DNA from: Elusimicrobiota bacterium
GTDB taxonomy: Bacteria > Elusimicrobiota > Elusimicrobia > UBA1565 > UBA9628
Direction: 5' to 3'
Assembly: GCA_016194625.1 (NCBI GenBank)
Contig: JACQBB010000251.1
Coordinates: forward strand, 1 to 9,636
Length of the DNA stretch: 9,636 bases
Each line of letters begins with the position of its first letter. Position 1 is the first letter of the stretch. The notes under the pieces were generated by a model. That model worked only from the letters and a program-made list of their open reading frames with translations, had not been told where the DNA came from and searched no databases. Both the position numbers and the translations under genes were made by a program. Positions 6,034-9,636 of this stretch are shown piece by piece.

Positions 6034-7088
6034 ACACGACCGACATGACCTTCACCGCGGTCAAGGTCCTGCTCGCGATCGTCGGCTTCGGCCTGAACAT
6101 CGCGGGCTTCCTGGGCTGGGTCGAGCGCAAGCAGAGCGCGGTGATGCAGGACCGCGTGGGCGCCAACCGCGCCGACATCTTCGGGATCACGATCCTCGGC
6201 CTGTTCCATCCGATCGCCGACGCGATCAAGATGCTGACCAAGGAGGACTTCCAGGCCAAGGGCGTGCACAAGCCGCTGCACGGCCTGGCGCCGATGATCT
6301 CCCTGGGCTGCGGCATGTTCTGCCTGGCCGCGCTCCCCTACGGCGGCACCGTCGAGTTCATGGGCCGCGGCTGGGACCTCCAGCCGATCGCGTCCTCCGT
6401 CGGCCTGCCGCTGGTGCTGGCCGCGCTGGCGTTCGGCGTGCACGGCATCGTGATGGCGGGCTTCGCGTCGGGCTCCAACTACGGCCTGCTCGGGGGCTTG
6501 CGCGGCGCCGCGCAGATGGTCGCCTACGAGGTCGCGCTGGCCTCCTCGCTGGCCGGCGTGATGTTCATCTACGGCACGCTCGACCTCCAGGCGGCGGTGC
6601 TGTGGCAGGCCTCCCACATGTGGGGCATCGTCTGCCAGCCGCTCGCGTTCATCCTCTTCCTGACCGCCGGCGCGGCGATTACCAAGCGCACGCCGTTCGA
6701 CCTGCCCGAGGGCGAGTCCGAGATCGTCGGCTACCACGTCGAGTACTCGGGCATGAAGTTCGGCATGTTCCTGATGACCGACTTCTTCGAGTCGATCGTC
6801 GTCTGCGGCCTGATCACGACGCTGTTCCTCGGCGGCTGGGCCATCCCCGGTCTCGACCTGCCGGCGATGGGGCTCCTCGGCGGCGCGCTGATGCTCGCCA
6901 GCTTCACGACCAAGGTCATGCTGCTGCTGTTCCTGCTGATGCAGGTGCGCTGGACCCTGCCGCGCTTCCGCTTCGACCAGCTGCTCGACCTGGGCTGGAA
7001 GAACCTGCTCCCGCTCTCCCTGCTGAACTTCCTCGTCACCGCGTGGCTCGTGTACTTCCACCGGACCGGAGCCCTCCCATGGCGATGA
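6030..7088 (+). CDS. nuoH: NADH-quinone oxidoreductase subunit H
   Basis: NuoH (ND1) is the integral membrane subunit that closes the quinone chamber and links it to the proton pumps. The product is 352 residues with about eight hydrophobic segments, normal for the family. GTG 6030 is chosen because it forms GTGA with the nuoG stop; ATG 6045 is an in-frame alternative five codons later. Seen: ERKQSAVMQDRVGANR (loop 1; family ERRxxxxxQxRxGPNR), FHPIADAIKMLTKED, VAYEVALAS, and the cytoplasmic loop KRTPFDLPEGESE followed by YHVEYSGMKFGMF. Two acidic positions differ from the usual motifs: the Glu of AE-x-NR-x-PFDLPE is Ile217, and the Glu of the following helix (family FxxAEY) is Asp251. In Thermus Nqo8 these correspond, as I recall, to E213 and E248. 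It overlaps nuoI. Confidence 0.96.
   Translation: MNTTDMTFTAVKVLLAIVGFGLNIAGFLGWVERKQSAVMQDRVGANRADIFGITILGLFHPIADAIKMLTKEDFQAKGVHKPLHGLAPMISLGCGMFCLAALPYGGTVEFMGRGWDLQPIASSVGLPLVLAALAFGVHGIVMAGFASGSNYGLLGGLRGAAQMVAYEVALASSLAGVMFIYGTLDLQAAVLWQASHMWGIVCQPLAFILFLTAGAAITKRTPFDLPEGESEIVGYHVEYSGMKFGMFLMTDFFESIVVCGLITTLFLGGWAIPGLDLPAMGLLGGALMLASFTTKVMLLLFLLMQVRWTLPRFRFDQLLDLGWKNLLPLSLLNFLVTAWLVYFHRTGALPWR
7068..7071 (+). promoter_or_regulatory. Shine-Dalgarno GGAG for nuoI
   Basis: GGAG lies 7 nt before ATG 7079 and 13 nt before the alternative ATG 7085. The spacing favours 7079, although 7085 would give the ATGA overlap used at other junctions. The two starts differ by only two residues (Met-Ala). 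Confidence 0.5.
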
Positions 7089-7603
7089 AAGTCGTCGTCG
7101 TCGAGCGTCCGAAGCGCGACTTCGCGACCCAGATCTACCTGATCGAGGTGTGGAAGGGGCTGGGCGTGACGTTCCGCCACTTCTTCGTCAACATGGCGCG
7201 GCACATCCTGGGCCGCAAGGACGGGTCCGTCACCATCCAGTACCCCGAGGATCCGGCGGTCCTGGGCAAGCGCGCGCGCACCCGCCACCGCCTGCTCAAG
7301 CGCGACGACGGCGCGCCGCGCTGCACCGCCTGCCTGTTGTGCGAGACCATCTGCCCGGCCAAGTGCATCCGCATCACCGCCGAGAACGCGCCCGACGTGA
7401 AGGTGGAGAAGCGCGCGAAGACCTTCTCGATCGACCTGGGCATGTGCATCTTCTGCGGCTACTGCGTGGAGGCCTGCCCCGTGGACGCCATCCACATGGA
7501 CGCCAACGACGTCGAGATCACCGCCTACGACCGCAAGGACATGATCTGGGACATGGCCGAGCTGATGGGCGACAAGAAGAAGGCCCCCTCGAAACCCGCC
7601 TGA
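7079..7603 (+). CDS. nuoI: NADH-quinone oxidoreductase subunit I
   Basis: NuoI (TYKY) is an 8Fe ferredoxin-like subunit whose clusters N6a and N6b carry electrons from NuoG to N2 in NuoB. The product is 174 residues, a normal length. Seen: an N-terminal amphipathic segment (YLIEVWKGLGVTFRHFF, 20-36) that fits the family's membrane-surface helices, and two C-x2-C-x2-C-x3-CP motifs at C82/C85/C88/C92 and C123/C126/C129/C133. The C-terminus is Lys-rich. The start at 7079 is chosen for its GGAG spacing; 7085 is possible. It overlaps nuoH by 10 nt (or 4). No nuoJ follows; the next 52 bases are non-coding, so the nuo block ends here. Confidence 0.97.
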   Translation: MAMKVVVVERPKRDFATQIYLIEVWKGLGVTFRHFFVNMARHILGRKDGSVTIQYPEDPAVLGKRARTRHRLLKRDDGAPRCTACLLCETICPAKCIRITAENAPDVKVEKRAKTFSIDLGMCIFCGYCVEACPVDAIHMDANDVEITAYDRKDMIWDMAELMGDKKKAPSKPA

Positions 7604-7655
7604 ATCGGCGGCGAGGACCCTGGCGCCGGCCCGATGAACGCTCTACGCTCGAAAG

Positions 7656-7826
7656 GTGAGGCTCTCCCGCCGGGGGCAGGCGTCGGTGGAGTACATGCTG
7701 ATCCTCTGCTCGATGGTGACCGTCGTGTGCGTCACCGGCTACTTCCTCAAGAACTACACCGACACGCTGGTGGATCGGATCGGTCAGAAGATACTCGACG
7801 CGATCATCGTCCTCGCCTTCGGTTGA
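7656..7826 (+). CDS. small class III signal peptide (type IV pilin-like) protein
   Basis: A 56-residue frame starting at GTG 7656. Seen: a basic N-terminus (MRLSRRG), then QASVEYMLIL and a hydrophobic run to about residue 31 (VCVTGYFLK), then a short hydrophilic middle and a second hydrophobic end (KILDAIIVLAFG). The G7/Q8 junction followed by Q-x-S-x-E-Y matches the class III signal peptide known from archaeal pilins and also found in some bacterial lineages; a prepilin peptidase would cut before Gln8, with Glu12 as the equivalent of pilin Glu5. The mature product would be about 49 residues, similar to Flp-type pilins. Function as a pilin, pseudopilin or small membrane protein is inferred. 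No clear ribosome site with normal spacing is seen. The stop overlaps the next gene (TTGA), so the two are probably cotranslated. Codons end mostly in G/C, supporting real coding. Confidence 0.72.
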   Translation: MRLSRRGQASVEYMLILCSMVTVVCVTGYFLKNYTDTLVDRIGQKILDAIIVLAFG

Positions 7827-8569
7827 CCGCGCTGCTGCTCGCCGTCGCCTCGTTCGCGGCCGCCGCCGAGCCCGCTCCCGTCCCGCCCCTGCCGGACCTC
7901 GTCGCCATGGCCGAGCGCGACTCCCGCGACCCCGCGATGCTCGCGCTGTGGGGCAAGAGCGTGAACTTCGACGAGCACGCGCAGGCCGTCATCGTGGACT
8001 CCGCGACGCTGTCGGCCCTTTTCGCCGCCGCGAAGGTCGCCCCCGGCCACGCCGGGGTCACCCACACCTACGGCTACCTGACGAGCACGTTGGTCACGCC
8101 GTACGGCTACAAGCGCGACCGCTGGACGAGCGGCGTCATCGAGAAGGGTTTCGGCCTCCCCGCCGGCTTCCTGTCGCCGGCGCCGTCCACGGGCACCTTG
8201 CTCTCGAACGTCACCGCCTTCGCGGGCTCCATCGCCTTCCGGGACGATCCGAAGGAACTCGCCGCGGCGACGCGCGGCCGCGCGCCGTTCCCGGGAATGC
8301 GCCCCGCGCGGCTGATCGAGACGGTCGGGAGCGTCTCGATCCGGACCGACTTCGTGCCCTACCTGCACGGCGACGGCGCCCTGCTCGTCTACTCCTGGCG
8401 CGACCTGAAGGCCAAGCGCACCTACCTGATCACCGCCTTCCCCGTGGAGGCCAAGTTCGCGGCTGCCCTGTTCGACCCGGGTGAACTGGGCAAGAACAAG
8501 AAGATCCTCGTCCGCTACAACGGCGACATCCCGCTGACCGCCTCCACCGGGACCCGGGCTGTCCAGTAG
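7823..8569 (+). CDS. secreted protein of unknown function
   Basis: A 248-residue product read from TTG 7823, which overlaps the stop of the pilin-like gene (TTGA). No better start exists: there is none in frame for at least 50 bases upstream, and the next ATG (7907) would remove the signal peptide. Seen: a hydrophobic leader TALLLAVASFAAAAEPAP with an Ala-rich cleavage site near residues 15-16, though without the usual Lys or Arg; a Pro-rich linker (PAPVPPLP); then a soluble domain with no cysteine and no further membrane segment. I recognise no family or catalytic motif. Segments such as HTYGYLTSTLVTPYGYKRDRW and ALLVYSWRDLKAKRTYLI look like beta strands. Coupling to the pilin-like gene suggests a shared cell-surface or export role, which is inference. 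The frame is reliable because third bases are nearly all G or C. Confidence 0.8.
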   Translation: MTALLLAVASFAAAAEPAPVPPLPDLVAMAERDSRDPAMLALWGKSVNFDEHAQAVIVDSATLSALFAAAKVAPGHAGVTHTYGYLTSTLVTPYGYKRDRWTSGVIEKGFGLPAGFLSPAPSTGTLLSNVTAFAGSIAFRDDPKELAAATRGRAPFPGMRPARLIETVGSVSIRTDFVPYLHGDGALLVYSWRDLKAKRTYLITAFPVEAKFAAALFDPGELGKNKKILVRYNGDIPLTASTGTRAVQ

Positions 8570-8579
8570 GCCTCTCCCC

Positions 8580-8592
8580 AAAAGCCGCTTTT
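8580..8592. repeat. small AT-rich palindrome AAAAGC-C-GCTTTT
   Basis: A perfect 6-bp inverted repeat with a 1-nt centre, 11 bases after the secreted-protein stop. As RNA it could form only a weak 5-bp stem and has no following U-run, so it is a poor terminator. It could be a protein site or chance in an AT-rich gap. Confidence 0.25.
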
Positions 8593-8609
8593 CAAATCTG
8601 TCGTCCACC

Positions 8610-8636
8610 GGGTACAAAGGGAACTTTTTTGTACCC
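8610..8636. promoter_or_regulatory. inverted repeat, candidate operator of the Xre regulator
   Basis: GGGTACAAA (8610-8618) and TTTGTACCC (8628-8636) are exact reverse complements separated by 9 bases. The repeat lies 17 bases before the start of the helix-turn-helix gene and just upstream of its TATATT box, where a bound repressor could block RNA polymerase. A dimeric Xre protein binding its own promoter is the usual arrangement in this family; that this protein binds this site is inference. As RNA it would fold into a 9-bp hairpin with no U-run after it, so an intrinsic terminator for the upstream gene is less likely. Confidence 0.6.
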
Positions 8637-8643
8637 CTCGTCG

Positions 8644-8649
8644 TATATT
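8644..8649 (+). promoter_or_regulatory. candidate -10 box TATATT before the Xre gene
   Basis: TATATT differs by one base from the sigma-70 -10 consensus and stands out in this GC-rich sequence. The -35 region with a 17-nt spacer (GAACTT) is weak and falls inside the inverted repeat. Only 4 bases separate the box from ATG 8654, so a message from here would be leaderless or start just inside the gene; the next in-frame ATG is 8714. Confidence 0.35.
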
Positions 8650-8653
8650 CCCA

Positions 8654-8986
8654 ATGAACGACTATTGGGACACCACGGCGGACGAGGCTGAGGATAACGG
8701 AATCTGGATCCTCATGGCGGGGAACTGGGCCGTGAAGCGGCATCCGAGCGTGCCGCCCGGAGAATTGGTCCGTCGATTGCGCCGCGGCGCGCGCATCACC
8801 CAGACCTCGGCGGCGAACGAGGCGGGCCTGCAGCGCACGCGCGTCAGCGAGATCGAGCGCGGACATGCGGATCCGCGTTGGAGCGAGATCGCGGCCCTGC
8901 TCGGCGCGGTCGGCTGCGCGCCGGTGCTTCTGGCCTCCGGGAAGGGCTGGACGCCCGGGATCGACCGCTGGCGGCGGACCTTCTGA
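8654..8986 (+). CDS. Xre-family helix-turn-helix transcriptional regulator
   Basis: A 110-residue protein with one Xre/Cro-type DNA-binding domain at residues ~36-90. The helix pair ITQTSAANEAGLQRTRVSEIERG (in the family LTQxELAxxAGVSxSxVSxIERG) is clear, followed by ADPRWSEIAALLGAVG. The first 20 residues are acidic (DYWDTTADEAED) and less typical. ATG 8714 is an alternative start that removes this part and keeps the whole domain; neither start has a good ribosome site. No toxin or second domain is visible, so it is a stand-alone regulator, or the antitoxin-like half of a pair whose partner is not here. The perfect inverted repeat in front of it suggests autoregulation. Its targets are unknown; the divergence in promoter style from the flanking genes suggests its own transcription unit. 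Confidence 0.82.
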   Translation: MNDYWDTTADEAEDNGIWILMAGNWAVKRHPSVPPGELVRRLRRGARITQTSAANEAGLQRTRVSEIERGHADPRWSEIAALLGAVGCAPVLLASGKGWTPGIDRWRRTF

Positions 8987-9019
8987 CCGGGCCCCCTGGC
9001 CGAAGCGCGCGTCTTCCGC

Positions 9020-9025
9020 TATACT
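9020..9025 (+). promoter_or_regulatory. candidate -10 box TATACT before cdaA
   Basis: TATACT lies 9 bases before ATG 9035 in an otherwise GC-rich 48-base gap after the Xre gene. The -35 region is poor (CTGGCC with an 18-nt spacer). A transcript would start about at 9032, giving almost no leader, which agrees with the absence of a ribosome site in front of ATG 9035. Confidence 0.35.
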
Positions 9026-9034
9026 GACGCCGCG

Positions 9035-9636
9035 ATGTTCTCCAGCCTGAAGCACATCGGCGTCGCCGACTTCCTCGACATGCTGCTCGTCGGGGCGCTC
9101 GTGTACGGCCTGCTCCTGTGGTTCAAGCGCACGCGCGCGGCGTTCGTCGCGCTCGGCCTGCTGCTGCTGGCGGTCGTGTACACGATCGCGTTCCTGGCCG
9201 GGATGTACATGACGGTGCGCCTCTTCCAGGGCTTCTTCGCTGTGTTCATCGTCGCGGTGATCGTCATCTTCCAGGAGGAGATCCGCTCGGTGTTCGAGCG
9301 CATCGCGGTCTGGAGCCTGACCGGCGGCGTGCTCAACGCCGCCCCGACGCACCGCCAGGTCGAGATCCTGGTGCGTTCGCTGGGCGACCTGGCGCGCGAC
9401 CACATCGGCGCGCTCGTGGTAGTGCGCGGGCTGGACCCGCTCGACCGGCACGTGTCCGGCGGCTGGGACCTCAACGGCGACCTCTCCGAGGCGCTGATCA
9501 AGTCGATCTTCGACTCGCACTCGCTCGGCCACGACGGCGCGTTCATCATCGAGGAGGGACGCGTCTCCCGCTTCGGCGTCCATCTCCCGCTGTCGAAGGA
9601 CTTCGGCAAGATCACCAACCTGGGCACGCGCCACTC
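9035..9636 (+). CDS. cdaA: CdaA-type membrane diadenylate cyclase (3' partial)
   Basis: Diadenylate cyclases join two ATP into the second messenger c-di-AMP; the CdaA class is membrane-anchored. Two hundred codons are visible and the gene runs off the window. Seen: three hydrophobic segments (about residues 12-28, 35-55 and 65-88), the last ending in VIVIFQEEIRSVFE, close to the CdaA hallmark IIFQPELRRALE; then a DAC domain with ALIKSIFDSHSLGHDGAF, in which D167-G168-A169 is the catalytic DGA motif, and the start of the second motif at residues 199-200 (GTRH). The third residue of that motif, usually Arg, starts with TC here and so is Ser. The start ATG is the first in frame after the Xre gene and gives a CdaA-like N-terminus. 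A regulator (YbbR/CdaR) commonly follows in other genomes but lies outside this window if present. Confidence 0.93.
   Translation, partial: MFSSLKHIGVADFLDMLLVGALVYGLLLWFKRTRAAFVALGLLLLAVVYTIAFLAGMYMTVRLFQGFFAVFIVAVIVIFQEEIRSVFERIAVWSLTGGVLNAAPTHRQVEILVRSLGDLARDHIGALVVVRGLDPLDRHVSGGWDLNGDLSEALIKSIFDSHSLGHDGAFIIEEGRVSRFGVHLPLSKDFGKITNLGTRH

Noticed and set aside
7634..7822. In-frame 5' extension of the secreted protein back to ATG 7634
   Set aside because: The extra 63 residues are an out-of-frame reading of the pilin-like gene and would bury the signal peptide inside the protein.
8610..8636. Inverted repeat as an intrinsic terminator of the secreted-protein gene
   Set aside because: The T-run lies inside the stem and no U-tract follows the second arm, so an operator explains it better.
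8980..9005. Short GGCC...GGCC hairpin after the Xre gene as a terminator
   Set aside because: The stem is only about four base pairs with no T-run, which is expected by chance in such GC-rich DNA.
7784..9634. Minus-strand open frame of 616 codons spanning the secreted protein, Xre gene and cdaA
   Set aside because: It crosses three plus-strand genes and their AT-rich gaps, has the same biased composition, and shows no recognisable domain.

Overview
This is a high-GC bacterial window in which almost every codon ends in G or C. All genes read on the plus strand. Two thirds of it is the core of a respiratory complex I (NADH:quinone oxidoreductase) operon in the canonical order: nuoB (5' end cut by the window edge), nuoC, nuoD, nuoE, an extra non-nuo gene, nuoF, nuoG, nuoH and nuoI (1-7603). 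Every junction overlaps, mostly as ATGA or GTGA, so the whole block is probably one translationally coupled transcript. NuoE, NuoF and NuoG form the NADH-oxidising module. NuoB, C, D and I form the connecting and quinone-reducing module. NuoH is the membrane subunit next to the quinone site. The ligands for clusters N1a, N1b, N2, N3, N4, N5, N6a, N6b and also N7 can all be seen. The proton-pumping subunits NuoJ-N do not follow nuoI, so they must be encoded elsewhere if the complex is complete.

After nuoI comes an accessory stretch. A 56-residue protein with an archaeal-type class III (type IV pilin-like) signal peptide (7656-7826) overlaps a secreted protein of unknown function (7823-8569). 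An AT-richer intergenic region follows, with a perfect 9-bp inverted repeat (8610-8636) and a TATATT box just before a small Xre-type helix-turn-helix regulator (8654-8986). The window ends inside a CdaA-type membrane diadenylate cyclase gene (9035-9636, 3' partial), which makes the second messenger c-di-AMP.

The main oddities are these. (1) The last ~197 codons of nuoG differ sharply in composition from everything around them: about 70% GC3 against about 97%, with the switch at the boundary between the iron-sulfur part and the remnant molybdopterin-type domain. (2) NuoF keeps its FMN and N3 residues but has several changes at positions that hold NADH in characterised enzymes. NuoH and NuoD also carry changes at quinone-site or proton-channel positions. 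(3) A putative lipoprotein gene with a calcium-loop-like motif lies between nuoE and nuoF and is broken by an apparent one-base deletion. (4) The inverted repeat looks like an operator for the Xre regulator.

Taxonomy cannot be fixed from this window. High GC, a class III signal peptide pilin, bacterial complex I and CdaA together would fit a high-GC lineage such as Elusimicrobiota, but that is a guess. The long minus-strand open frames are codon-bias shadows. No RNA gene, insertion sequence, CRISPR array or gene-free stretch longer than 300 bases was seen.
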